Shown here: positions 25,065-33,000 of the stretch, piece by piece
Numbering within the stretch: position 1 is the first letter of the stretch
How the letters are laid out: every line of letters starts with the position of its first letter
Source of the DNA: an uncultured Bdellovibrionales bacterium
GTDB taxonomy: Bacteria; Bdellovibrionota; Bdellovibrionia; Bdellovibrionales; JAMPXM01
Assembly (NCBI GenBank): GCA_937927435.1
Contig: CALBDW010000106.1
Coordinates: 1-53,178 of the forward strand
DNA: 53,178 nt
Reading direction: 5' to 3'
Program-made: the position numbers and the translations under genes
Notes under the pieces: model-generated
Told to the model about the DNA's origin: nothing
The model's database searches: none
What the model saw: only the letters and a program-made list of their open reading frames with translations

Positions 25065-27401
25065 CTATTTCCGGACGATCAATTCAACCGGCTCGAGCGG
25101 GCGGGTGGGCTTTTCAGGGACGCCCAGTTCGCGTTGTTGCTCAGCCGAAAGGATGATCCGTTCGACCGAAGGCGGCCACGGGAAGTCATCGGGAGGGAAA
25201 ATCGTCGCATAGCTCTTCATGTAGGCCGTCCAAATCGGAACGGCGCCCGTTGCTCCCGTTAAATCGTGAGAGGTGTTGTCGTCATAACCGACCCAAACGA
25301 CCGAGGCATGATAAGGCGTGAATCCCGCGAACCAAGCGTCTTTCTTATCGTTTGTCGTTCCCGTTTTGCCCGCGGCGGGAGAAAGGAACCCGAGGCGCCG
25401 CACGCTGCGGGCCGTGCCGTTTTCCACGGCCTGCTTCAGGATGCCAACGAGTTCCGCCACTGCCTCGCGGTTTGCGACGATCTCGCGTTCGAGGCCGGGT
25501 TCAAAAAGTTTGTTTCCCGAAAGATCGTCGATGCGGCGGACGAGAGTGAGGGGGATGGCGTCACCGAGACGGGCGAGCGTCGTATAGGCTTGAAGAACTT
25601 CGATCGGACGGAGTTCGAAGGCGCCGAGCGTGAGCGACGGTAGCGGCTCGATTCGCGAAGTGATGCCTAAGCGTTTCGAGACGTCGATGATATTGCTGAG
25701 CCCGACCGATATGCCCAGATTCGCCGTGGCCGCGTTGAGTGATTCTTTAAGAGCCCAATACAGAGGAATGTCGTCGTGAAAAACGCCGTCATAGTTTTTG
25801 GGTGTCCATTTTTGCCCTTCGAACCGATGGGTTGTTTCTCGATCCGAAATAACCGTGAGCGGGCTATAGGGCGTTCCCTCGGGCGTGAGTGTTTCCAAAG
25901 CCGCCAGATAAACAAACGGCTTCATGACGGAGCCGACCTGCCGTTGGCTATCGACGGCACGGTTGAACTGCGTGAGAAGGTAACCGCGGCCGCCCACCAG
26001 AGCCTCGACGGCGCCCGTGAGCGGATCGGCGGCGATCAAAGCGGCCTCGAGCGATCTACCCTGCTGCTTGATTTTCTTGATGCGGGGATGAGTCGATTCG
26101 AGGCGGTCGAGTCCTTGGCGCACGGCTCGATGAGCCGCCTCTTGCGCCCTCAAGTTGAGAGTCGTGTACACGCGCAAACCTTCGGACTCGTCGATTCCCA
26201 GCTTATGAATTTGTTGGCGCACAGCTTGAACAAAGTAAGGTGCCGGCTCGGTGAGGCTTCGCTGCGGCCTGCTGGGTAACGGCGCCGCATTCGCCGCCAC
26301 GAACTGTTCGTCGGAAATGTAGTTGAGTTCGCGCATCCGTTCGAGAACGCGCGTTCGGCGCTTTTGCGCCCGTTCCGGCGCGTTGAAGGGATTCAAGTGT
26401 CCAGGGTTGTTCAGAACACCGGCCAAGAGCGCGCATTGTTCGAGGTTCAAGTCTTCGAGAGGGCGGCCGAAGTAATGTTCGCTGGCCGCGGCGAATCCGC
26501 GCACTTGAAACGGCCCGTTCTGCCCCATGTAGATGAGGTTGATATACGTCTCGAGAATTTCGTCTTTGCTGGCTCTTTGCTCAACAATCAGAGCCATCAC
26601 CATCTCGGTGAACTTTCTGCGGAACGTGCGCTCGTCGGTGAGAAAATAGTTTTTCACCAGCTGCTGGGTGATGGTGCTTCCGCCTTGGGCGCGTTGACCT
26701 GGGGTGAGAAGGGTGCGGAACGCGCGCAAAAGCCCAGTCACACTCACTCCCGGGTGTTCGAGGAAGTTGGCGTCTTCGATGGCGATGAGAGCGTTTAAGC
26801 AATGCGTAGGCACGTCGCCGAGGCTGACGATCCGGCGCAAGATCGGTTTATCGCCGTAGTGCTGGGCGAAAAGTTCCGGCTCCAGGTAGGCTGCCGGTAC
26901 CGTTTGGAAAGATGGCGCCGTTAAGATCGCGATCACGCGGTTGGAAGTGTCGATGGCGACGATTTTCACTTGTTCGTCGAAAAACGCACTCTCGTGCACA
27001 TGTTCGACTTCGTTGCGATAAGCGATGCATTGGGAAAGTGCGGAGCCGCTCTCGGGGAGGAGCGCGAGGGTTAAGGTCAAGCAATCGTCCGCCGTCCAGA
27101 TGGAATAATCGCCGGGTTGGATCGGTTGTCCGAAGGCCCGCCGGCGGTAATTGCGGCGGGCGAAATAGTTTTCGAAGTACCCGGGTTCGAACGTCATCCC
27201 GGGGCGGATCGCTTGCGGAGCCGAGTAAAATTCGACGGGCGGCGCGAAGCGGTTTTCGGCGAAGCGGGTTTGAATGTTTCGGTCCAGCCGGATGATCCAA
27301 ATGCCAAAAGCGAAGAGCGCGATCGAAACCGCGATCGCTCCCGTGAGCAGTGTGTAACGGAGGACTCGGACCCAAGCCGGCCGGCTGCGCTGTTCTGTCA
27401 C
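25065..27401 (-). CDS. mrcB: Bifunctional penicillin-binding protein, PBP1b type
   Basis: Peptidoglycan glycosyltransferase/transpeptidase of about 780 residues. It has one N-terminal membrane anchor, then the GT51 domain with EDANFLEHPG (catalytic Glu) and GGSTITQQLVKN, followed by the transpeptidase with SVMK (SxxK), SLN (SxN) and KTGT. A PBP1b-like domain between the anchor and GT51 (GLRPGMTFEPG-like region) supports MrcB over MrcA. The start is uncertain: a GTG at 27401 has AGGAG 13 bases upstream, while a TTG at 27434 would extend it by 11 residues. It is divergent from the GroES-fusion gene. Confidence 0.92.
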   Translation of the reverse strand: MTEQRSRPAWVRVLRYTLLTGAIAVSIALFAFGIWIIRLDRNIQTRFAENRFAPPVEFYSAPQAIRPGMTFEPGYFENYFARRNYRRRAFGQPIQPGDYSIWTADDCLTLTLALLPESGSALSQCIAYRNEVEHVHESAFFDEQVKIVAIDTSNRVIAILTAPSFQTVPAAYLEPELFAQHYGDKPILRRIVSLGDVPTHCLNALIAIEDANFLEHPGVSVTGLLRAFRTLLTPGQRAQGGSTITQQLVKNYFLTDERTFRRKFTEMVMALIVEQRASKDEILETYINLIYMGQNGPFQVRGFAAASEHYFGRPLEDLNLEQCALLAGVLNNPGHLNPFNAPERAQKRRTRVLERMRELNYISDEQFVAANAAPLPSRPQRSLTEPAPYFVQAVRQQIHKLGIDESEGLRVYTTLNLRAQEAAHRAVRQGLDRLESTHPRIKKIKQQGRSLEAALIAADPLTGAVEALVGGRGYLLTQFNRAVDSQRQVGSVMKPFVYLAALETLTPEGTPYSPLTVISDRETTHRFEGQKWTPKNYDGVFHDDIPLYWALKESLNAATANLGISVGLSNIIDVSKRLGITSRIEPLPSLTLGAFELRPIEVLQAYTTLARLGDAIPLTLVRRIDDLSGNKLFEPGLEREIVANREAVAELVGILKQAVENGTARSVRRLGFLSPAAGKTGTTNDKKDAWFAGFTPYHASVVWVGYDDNTSHDLTGATGAVPIWTAYMKSYATIFPPDDFPWPPSVERIILSAEQQRELGVPEKPTRPLEPVELIVRK

Positions 27402-27443
27402 TGCGACATTCAATCTCCTGCGATGAGGCGGCAATTCCCGCTC

Positions 27444-27472
27444 TTGACTTTAAAGGTTGTGCTCCGTTTAGT
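27444..27472 (+). promoter_or_regulatory. Sigma-70-type promoter of the GroES-fusion gene
   Basis: TTGACT (-35, 5 of 6) and TTTAGT (-10, 4 of 6) separated by 17 bases. The predicted start is near 27479, just before the GGAGG at 27484. No CIRCE element was seen. Based on pattern only. Confidence 0.45.
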
Positions 27473-27498
27473 CAAAACACGACGGAGGTGTTCTGGAG

Positions 27499-28134
27499 AT
27501 GGCCAAAGCGAAGAAGAAGGCGAAAAAGACCGCGAAAAAGAAAGTCACAAAGCAAGCGTCCGCAAAGAAGACCGTAAAGAAGACAGCGAAGAAAACCGCT
27601 AAAAAAACCGCGAAGAAAAAAGTCGCGAGAGCGAAAGCAAGCGCCAAAGCGAAAGCCGCGAAGAAAGCGACCGCGGAAAAGGCTGCCGCGAAAAAGACGG
27701 CTGTAAAGAAAGCGGCTCCTAAGAAATCGGTTTCGAAGAAAACGGCTCCCGCGAAAGCCGCAGCGAAGAAACTTGCTCCTCAAAAGAAGGCTGAGGAGAA
27801 AAAAGCGGCGCCGGCGAAAGCCGCAACGGTCGACGTCGCGAAAATCTTCACTCCGCTCGACGACCGCGTTCTTGTTCGTCCCGAAGGCGCATCCAACATG
27901 ACTCCCGGAGGTCTTTACATTCCGGATTCCGTTGCTTCTTCCGATCGTCCTTTCCGCGGAACGATTCTCGCGGTCGGGCCGGGTCATCGGGACAAAAAGG
28001 GTCGATTGCGTCCGCTCGATGTGAAAATCGGTGATAAAGTCATGTTCCACCAGTATGCCGGATCGGAAGTGAAGATCGGCAGCGAAGACTATTTGATCTT
28101 ACGCGAAGACGACATCATCGCGGTCACTGAATAA
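27499..28134 (+). CDS. GroES-family co-chaperonin with histone-H1-like Lys/Ala-rich N-terminal tail
   Basis: Chimeric protein of 211 residues. Residues 1-112 are almost only Lys and Ala with Thr, Val, Pro (KKTAKKTAKK, KAAPAKAA), the composition of histone H1 tails and bacterial AlgP/Hc1-like proteins. Residues ~114-211 are a complete Cpn10 domain: FTPLDDRVLVRP, a mobile loop ending GGLYIPDS (in place of GGIVLPDS), GTILAVGPG, and DYLILREDDIIAV at the end. Typical GroES is ~96 residues, so the tail doubles the length. No groEL is in the window. Bdellovibrio is known to have two groES genes; this is likely the second. The tail may bind nucleic acid or polyanions. GGAGG lies ten bases before the ATG. 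Confidence 0.9.
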   Translation: MAKAKKKAKKTAKKKVTKQASAKKTVKKTAKKTAKKTAKKKVARAKASAKAKAAKKATAEKAAAKKTAVKKAAPKKSVSKKTAPAKAAAKKLAPQKKAEEKKAAPAKAATVDVAKIFTPLDDRVLVRPEGASNMTPGGLYIPDSVASSDRPFRGTILAVGPGHRDKKGRLRPLDVKIGDKVMFHQYAGSEVKIGSEDYLILREDDIIAVTE

Positions 28135-28135
28135 C

Positions 28136-28165
28136 GTTGCTGCCGTTGCACAAAACGGCGGCAAC
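28136..28165 (+). terminator. Hairpin after the GroES-fusion gene
   Basis: Dyad GTTGCTGCCGTT / AACGGCGGCAAC (12-bp stem, one wobble or mismatch) with a 6-base loop starting right after the stop codon. There is no T-run, so it may stabilise the mRNA end or act as a weak terminator. Confidence 0.5.
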
Positions 28166-28274
28166 AACGCTCCCCGGCGAAGATCGATAAATGTATTGTA
28201 ATGTATGGCAACGTAGTGTTTTCATTGACATGAGCCTTCGCCATGTTAGTCCTCGGTCCAAAGGGGAGAAAATC

Positions 28275-29756
28275 ATGACCCGAAGCACTTCTAGAGTGAT
28301 CGCACTCGTATTGCTTCTTGCGACGAGCGCCGCTCAAGCTGCCGACATCACTTGGGGTGGAACCTATCGAGTTGAAGGCGTCAAGCTTCAGAACCCCGAG
28401 TTGAGAGACGAGAATTCCGACAAGTCGTATCTTCTCCATCATTTGGTTTTGCATCCGAAGATCGTTGCCGCCGACGGCATCACGATCTTCGGGCGGCTCG
28501 ACGTTCTGAATAACCCGACGTTCGGAGTCGCTCCGAATGGCCAAGTCATTTCCGTGGCGGGCGATATCCTTGGTAATGGGCCGGGGGATACTCGGTTAAA
28601 TTCGAGTAACCCGCGGGCCCCCACGGGCGGAAGCGACTCCAACGCGTTCGGCTCCACTCAGCGGGCAAGCCTGCTATCGGTCACAACTCTTTACCTCAGC
28701 TGGGCGCAAGAATTCGGTCAGCTTATCATCGGACGTGCGCCGCTTCACTTCGGTTTGGGGACGGCGTTTAATGCTGGTGAAGGACTTTTCGACCATTATA
28801 TCACGACGCGCGACATGGTCAGCTACAAGGTCGTCATCGGAAACCTTTTTATTATGCCGATCAAAGCGAAGTTCAGCGAAGGCGCGTTCAACACACACGC
28901 GGACGTCGACGATTACATTGTTCATGTCCAATACGATAATCCGGAAACGGAACTCTCGCTCGGTTTCCTCTATAATACGCGCGTTGTGACCGGTAACGAT
29001 TTGCCTGTTGAGGATGGAGATTCTCATCTTCATGATTACATCGGTGGCCCCAATGCCAAGCGCGGGGGGAGCTATTCCAACAACCTGATGGGATTCTATC
29101 TTTCGCAAAAAGCGACCGACTGGCTGCGCGCTTCGGTTGAAATGGATATTTTAACCGGCGATACGGGCGTGCAGACCCAAGCCGGAAACGGTGTCGGATT
29201 CAATGCGTGGGGAGTCGCCGCCGAATTCGAGTGGCTGCCGCCTGAAGATTCGAAATGGGATGCCAAGTTGAAGCTTGGAGTGGTGACGGGCGACGATCCC
29301 GGAACGTTGGATACGTGGGAAGGTTACGCTTTCCATCGCAATTACCACGTCGGTATGTTGATGTTTAATCATCCGCTCGGTCGGGTTGATCTTTTCCGGA
29401 CGGGCTTGGTACGCGATACGAAGGCGGACGCGTCCACGCAGATCGATACCGAAGCCGTCAGCAATGCTCTTTATCTCGCGCCGACTCTCGGTTATCGTGC
29501 GAAAGAGAATCTCTCGTACGGGCTGACATTCGTCTACGGACGTTTGAACAAAGATCCGTTGGAGCCGGGCTTTAACACGGCTCTGGATCTTGGTTTCGAG
29601 CTCGATCTAAGTCTCACCTATAAGCCGATGGAGCGGGTGACTTGGATCACGGAAGCGGGCGCCTTGCTTCCGGGCGATGCCTGGAAAGGTGGAACGCATA
29701 ACTACGACACGAAAATGGTATACGGAATCATAACCAAGGCCGCCATTAGCTTTTGA
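28275..29756 (+). CDS. Outer-membrane beta-barrel protein, function unknown
   Basis: The 493-residue exported protein has a cleavable signal peptide (LVLLLATSAAQA) and alternating amphipathic strands throughout, such as ADITWGGTYRVEGVKL, KLKLGVVTGDD and ENLSYGLTFVYGRL. It ends in YGIITKAAISF, with the terminal Phe typical of outer-membrane barrels. Length and strand pattern suggest a 16-18-strand porin or an alginate-export-like barrel, but no family is certain. The start at 28275 has GGGGAG seven bases upstream; an in-frame ATG at 28191 would place the signal peptide internally. A strong terminator follows. Confidence 0.75.
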   Translation: MTRSTSRVIALVLLLATSAAQAADITWGGTYRVEGVKLQNPELRDENSDKSYLLHHLVLHPKIVAADGITIFGRLDVLNNPTFGVAPNGQVISVAGDILGNGPGDTRLNSSNPRAPTGGSDSNAFGSTQRASLLSVTTLYLSWAQEFGQLIIGRAPLHFGLGTAFNAGEGLFDHYITTRDMVSYKVVIGNLFIMPIKAKFSEGAFNTHADVDDYIVHVQYDNPETELSLGFLYNTRVVTGNDLPVEDGDSHLHDYIGGPNAKRGGSYSNNLMGFYLSQKATDWLRASVEMDILTGDTGVQTQAGNGVGFNAWGVAAEFEWLPPEDSKWDAKLKLGVVTGDDPGTLDTWEGYAFHRNYHVGMLMFNHPLGRVDLFRTGLVRDTKADASTQIDTEAVSNALYLAPTLGYRAKENLSYGLTFVYGRLNKDPLEPGFNTALDLGFELDLSLTYKPMERVTWITEAGALLPGDAWKGGTHNYDTKMVYGIITKAAISF

Positions 29757-29836
29757 TCGCATCTTCGTACGGCATCTTTGATCGCAGCTTTGCCAGCAGC
29801 TTGATGGATATCACGGATTGAATGGCGGAGCAGGGC

Positions 29837-29864
29837 CCAGGGGGAGAAATCCCCCTGGTTTTTT
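29837..29864 (+). terminator. Rho-independent terminator after the outer-membrane protein gene
   Basis: Perfect 9-bp stem CCAGGGGGA / TCCCCCTGG with loop GAAA, followed by six T. Confidence 0.95.
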
Positions 29865-29882
29865 ATGACTTCAGCCCGAAAT

Positions 29883-29912
29883 AAAAAGCCCGTGAGCCTT
29901 TCGACCCACGGG
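29883..29912 (-). terminator. Terminator of the minus-strand coiled-coil protein gene
   Basis: On the minus strand, CCCGTG pairs with CACGGG around a GC-containing 12-base loop, followed by five T (positions 29887-29883). It faces the plus-strand terminator just before it, insulating the two convergent genes. Confidence 0.75.
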
Positions 29913-29957
29913 GTAGGGGGTTAGGGTAAGGGGGGTGGGGCGTGTCTATTCGAACGT

Positions 29958-31454
29958 TCACAAGAGCGGGGAACCGGTCAGTGTGAACGTACCTGTCAGC
30001 GGATTTGTCAGAGTCGAGAGACCATAGTTGCCAAGCATCGGATTCAGGGGCGCGACGGGTGTTGCTGCCGGATTCGCCGAGAAGCGGTTCGGTCCGGTCA
30101 GAGTCGTCGCATTGGTTGCCGTACCTGCCGTACCTTGGGCCAAGCCCGTGCGGTACTGCATGAAGTCCGACGGCAGCGAGAACGTGTTGGTGTTCAGGTT
30201 CGGGCCCGTGCTGAGGCCCGGCAACGAGTTTCCGGTGACGTTGATCGACGAGATGAGTTGCTGACGGAGCATCGTGAAAGGATTCGTGAACTCTTTGAAT
30301 TCCGTCGCGTTGATGAAGCCCATCCGTTGAGCCGAGGCGAGCGAGTTGTAATGAACGCTCGCGAGTTCGGCTTGTAGCTTCTGGTGGAAGAACGTTTGCT
30401 GCTGCAGGAGCTCGGCTTGCAGATTGAGAACTTGCTGGCGCATCCAGATGTCATTCGGATTCGCTTGCAGCTCGGCTTGCGCCTGTTGCATGCGGCTTTG
30501 CAGATCCGTTCTCATCGAATTCACTTCTTCCGCGAGGGCCGAACCGCGGCGGTACGTTTCGCCGCCGACGCGAAGAGCTTCAAGTTCCTTGATCCAGCGG
30601 TCGGCGCGGCGGCGGTCGATGTCGTGAAGGTCGGCGAGGTCTTGGACTTCATCGATGATTTGCTCAAGGAGGTCTCTCCCTTCCTCGTTATCGACTTCAT
30701 CGTTGCTCATGAGTTTTTTCTTCACGATCGAGCGAAGCTCACCCTTAATGGTTTTCTCGATTTGCGACGTCACCTTTGTTCTTGAACGACGGTCGTCGTC
30801 GAGCGAATCGAGGTCGGCGAGTTTTCCAAGAAGGCATTCCGCTCTTTCAAGATCGTCGAGGCGCCCGCCGTTTTTGTCGAAACGGCATTCTCCAGCGGTC
30901 CGTTTATTCGAAGGTTTGTTCGAGGATATGACTTTTTTGGCTTCGATCGGTTTCGCGATTCCCGCCACAGCCGCCGTGTTCGGGCATTGTCCGCCGAAGC
31001 GACTTTTCACCAAGCGATCGATATCCGATTCGACCTCTTTGCGGACGCTAGCGTTATCGAGATTCAGGCTAAGGCCGCCGCGCATGCGGTACTTGACGGG
31101 TTGGAAAGCCTCTTCTTCCGAGTGCGCGACGATTTCCATTTCGGTTTTGAGTTCGTTGTCGATCGTCATTTCGCGGAAGGTGATAAGGAATCGTTTACCG
31201 CAGACTTTCTTCGTCAGTTGACGAACTGAATCGTCTTTTTTCTCCTTCGCTTCGACGGCTTCCTCGGAGGCCTCCGCGGCCTTAACTGTCTCGACTGTTT
31301 CTTCTTGCGCCGTCGCGGAGCCATCGGCCATCACTTCGCCGGTGGAGGCAAGATCAAGCGAATTGTAGGCGGCCGGATTCCAGGAGAGGTTGGCTCCCAG
31401 TACGGCTAAGAGAGCGCCTTTTAAGACTAATTGTTTGTTCTTGAACGTTTTCAT
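29958..31454 (-). CDS. Exported hypothetical protein with coiled coil
   Basis: The 498-residue product is not recognised. It has a Sec-type N terminus (MKTFKNKQLVLKGALLAVLGANLSW), an acidic segment (residues ~48-75, EETVETVKAAEASEEAVEAKEKKD) and a globular part with two spaced cysteines (KKVCGKRF, GGQCPNT). A Gln-rich helical coiled coil follows (about residues 330-390, e.g. SRMQQAQAELQANP and NLQAELLQQQTFFHQKL), and the tail is low-complexity Asn/Thr/Pro/Gly. The start at 31454 is supported by GGGGAGGG; an upstream start at 31505 would hide the signal. The C-terminal tail and coiled coil suggest a periplasmic or surface structural role. Confidence 0.72.
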   Translation of the reverse strand: MKTFKNKQLVLKGALLAVLGANLSWNPAAYNSLDLASTGEVMADGSATAQEETVETVKAAEASEEAVEAKEKKDDSVRQLTKKVCGKRFLITFREMTIDNELKTEMEIVAHSEEEAFQPVKYRMRGGLSLNLDNASVRKEVESDIDRLVKSRFGGQCPNTAAVAGIAKPIEAKKVISSNKPSNKRTAGECRFDKNGGRLDDLERAECLLGKLADLDSLDDDRRSRTKVTSQIEKTIKGELRSIVKKKLMSNDEVDNEEGRDLLEQIIDEVQDLADLHDIDRRRADRWIKELEALRVGGETYRRGSALAEEVNSMRTDLQSRMQQAQAELQANPNDIWMRQQVLNLQAELLQQQTFFHQKLQAELASVHYNSLASAQRMGFINATEFKEFTNPFTMLRQQLISSINVTGNSLPGLSTGPNLNTNTFSLPSDFMQYRTGLAQGTAGTATNATTLTGPNRFSANPAATPVAPLNPMLGNYGLSTLTNPLTGTFTLTGSPLL

Positions 31455-31756
31455 TTTACCCTCCCCCTCAAAGCAAAGGAGACATTCACCCTCCTTTAGT
31501 TCCAAACTCCTTGCCGTTGGCCAGATTCCGTTGGTTCTGTGTAAGATATTGAAATGACTGCTTATTTTCGGCAGTTGAAAATGACCAAAAGTTCGTCAGC
31601 TGTCGAACTTCTGAGGTGGAGCGGAAGGGGGCTCGAAAACATGAAGGAATTCCGGTGGGTTAGGAAGTGCTAGGAAACTGACGCCCCCGCTGACGAAAAC
31701 GGACGAAAAAGGGAATTATCTTGAAAACCGGCTACAGCCTTGGTTCTTAGAGGGAC
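31455..31756. other. Divergent intergenic region with palindromes
   Basis: About 300 bases between a minus-strand exported protein gene and kamA. No gene is supported. It contains a near-perfect 22-bp palindrome (31589-31610) and, just left of it, ATTTTC-GGCAGTT-GAAAAT (31564-31582). No sigma-54 element is seen. Confidence 0.5.
31589..31610. promoter_or_regulatory. 22-bp palindrome, candidate operator
   Basis: Arms AAGTTCG and CGAACTT flank a central CAGCTG; 20 of 22 positions are symmetric. It lies midway between two divergent genes, the usual place for a repressor or activator dimer site. Confidence 0.5.
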
Positions 31757-32947
31757 ATGAAGTTCGTGTTTCCACCGGCTTCTCGCCCGGATCACATCGC
31801 CGCTGAAGACTGGCTCGATTGGACTTGGCAACTGCGTCACTCTTTGAAGTCTCGAGCGGATTTCGAGCGGCGGTTTCAGCTTTCGTCGGATGAGTTGGAG
31901 GGTTTCTTCGGGGAGAATCGGGTCTTTCAGATTCGCTCCACACCTTATTATGCGAGTCTCGCCTCCGCCGCGAATCCCCACGACCCGATCCGCCGGATTC
32001 TGATGCCGACGGGGGCGGAACTCAAAGCGGGCGTTCAACAGATGTTGGACCCGTTAGGGGAAGCGCGAAATTCGCCCGCTCCGCGGATCATCCACCGTTA
32101 TCCGGATCGCGTGCTCTTTTTGGTGACGGACGTTTGCTCGGTCTACTGTCGCTATTGCACGCGGAAGCACTTTACTGGCGGGGACGAAGCATTCGTCCGT
32201 TCGCGCGACTACGACCAGGCTCTTTCCTATATTAAGAGCCGGCGCGGGGTGCGCGAGGTGATCTTATCGGGCGGTGATCCGCTCACGCTCTCCGATTCCG
32301 TTCTCGATCGCGTGCTCACGGATTTGCGTTCGATCGAGCACATCGAGATCATCCGCATCGGTAGCCGTATGCCGGTGGTTTGCCCGATGCGGATTTCGGA
32401 ATCTCTCGTCACAATGATTCGAAGGCACCAGCCGGTTTTCCTGATGACCCATTTCAATCATCCGCGTGAGCTGACGGCCGAGGCGGCGAAGGCGCTCGGG
32501 CTTTTCGTGGATCACGGTATTCCGGTTTTCAACCAGATGGTGCTGTTGAACGGAGTCAACAATCATCCCGCGATCGTTCAAGCGTTGGCGCGTCGGCTCC
32601 TTTATCTGCGGGTGAAACCCTATTACATGTTCCAGTGCGATCCGAGCGAAGGCACGGACCATTTGCGGACATCGGTAGACGAATCGCTCGAGATCCAGCG
32701 CGAACTCTGGGGCCGTCTCTCGGGCCTCGCGATGCCGTCGCTTTCTCTCGATATTCCAAATGGCGGAGGAAAGGTCGGGCTCGTCCCGCAATTTGAAGTG
32801 GCACGTGAACGAGGCAGGCGCACTTATGTCGGTTGGGATGGCGTGCGTGCGGACTATATCGATCCGGATCCCTCCCAGAGGCTTGTCCCGCTTGATGCTG
32901 AAGCCTACATAGCCGAGTGGGATGAACTCAAAAACGCGAAGTTATAA
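31757..32947 (+). CDS. kamA: KamA-family radical SAM aminomutase (lysine 2,3-aminomutase-like)
   Basis: PLP- and SAM-dependent enzyme of 396 residues that shifts the alpha-amino group of lysine (or a related residue) to the beta position. The radical cluster motif is CSVYCRYC (CxxxCxxC), preceded by RYPDRVLFLVTDVC and followed by TRKHFTG and EVILSGGDPLTL, all typical of the family. The C-terminal region has MPSLSLDIPNGGGKVGL, with the PLP Lys expected in GGGK. Length lies between EpmB (~340) and clostridial KamA (~416). No epmA or EF-P gene is adjacent, so the substrate is open: free lysine or EF-P lysine. AGAGGG precedes the ATG. The upstream region holds a 22-bp palindrome shared with the divergent gene. 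Confidence 0.9.
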   Translation: MKFVFPPASRPDHIAAEDWLDWTWQLRHSLKSRADFERRFQLSSDELEGFFGENRVFQIRSTPYYASLASAANPHDPIRRILMPTGAELKAGVQQMLDPLGEARNSPAPRIIHRYPDRVLFLVTDVCSVYCRYCTRKHFTGGDEAFVRSRDYDQALSYIKSRRGVREVILSGGDPLTLSDSVLDRVLTDLRSIEHIEIIRIGSRMPVVCPMRISESLVTMIRRHQPVFLMTHFNHPRELTAEAAKALGLFVDHGIPVFNQMVLLNGVNNHPAIVQALARRLLYLRVKPYYMFQCDPSEGTDHLRTSVDESLEIQRELWGRLSGLAMPSLSLDIPNGGGKVGLVPQFEVARERGRRTYVGWDGVRADYIDPDPSQRLVPLDAEAYIAEWDELKNAKL

Positions 32948-33000
32948 GCGTTGCCTTGTGAACCTCGGCTCAACTTCCCTGAGAACCTGCGAGAAATTAT

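Noticed and set aside
24695..25156. 153-codon plus-strand frame crossing the region between the maturase and PBP genes
   Set aside because: Overlaps the starts/ends of two well-supported minus-strand genes and the promoter at 24931; composition is shadow-like and no ribosome-binding site is seen.
28203..28221. TGGCAACG upstream of the outer-membrane protein as a sigma-54 element
   Set aside because: The -12 TTGC box is absent at the required distance.
31670..32038. Minus-strand frame over the start of kamA
   Set aside because: Lies antisense to a strongly supported enzyme and has no start signal.
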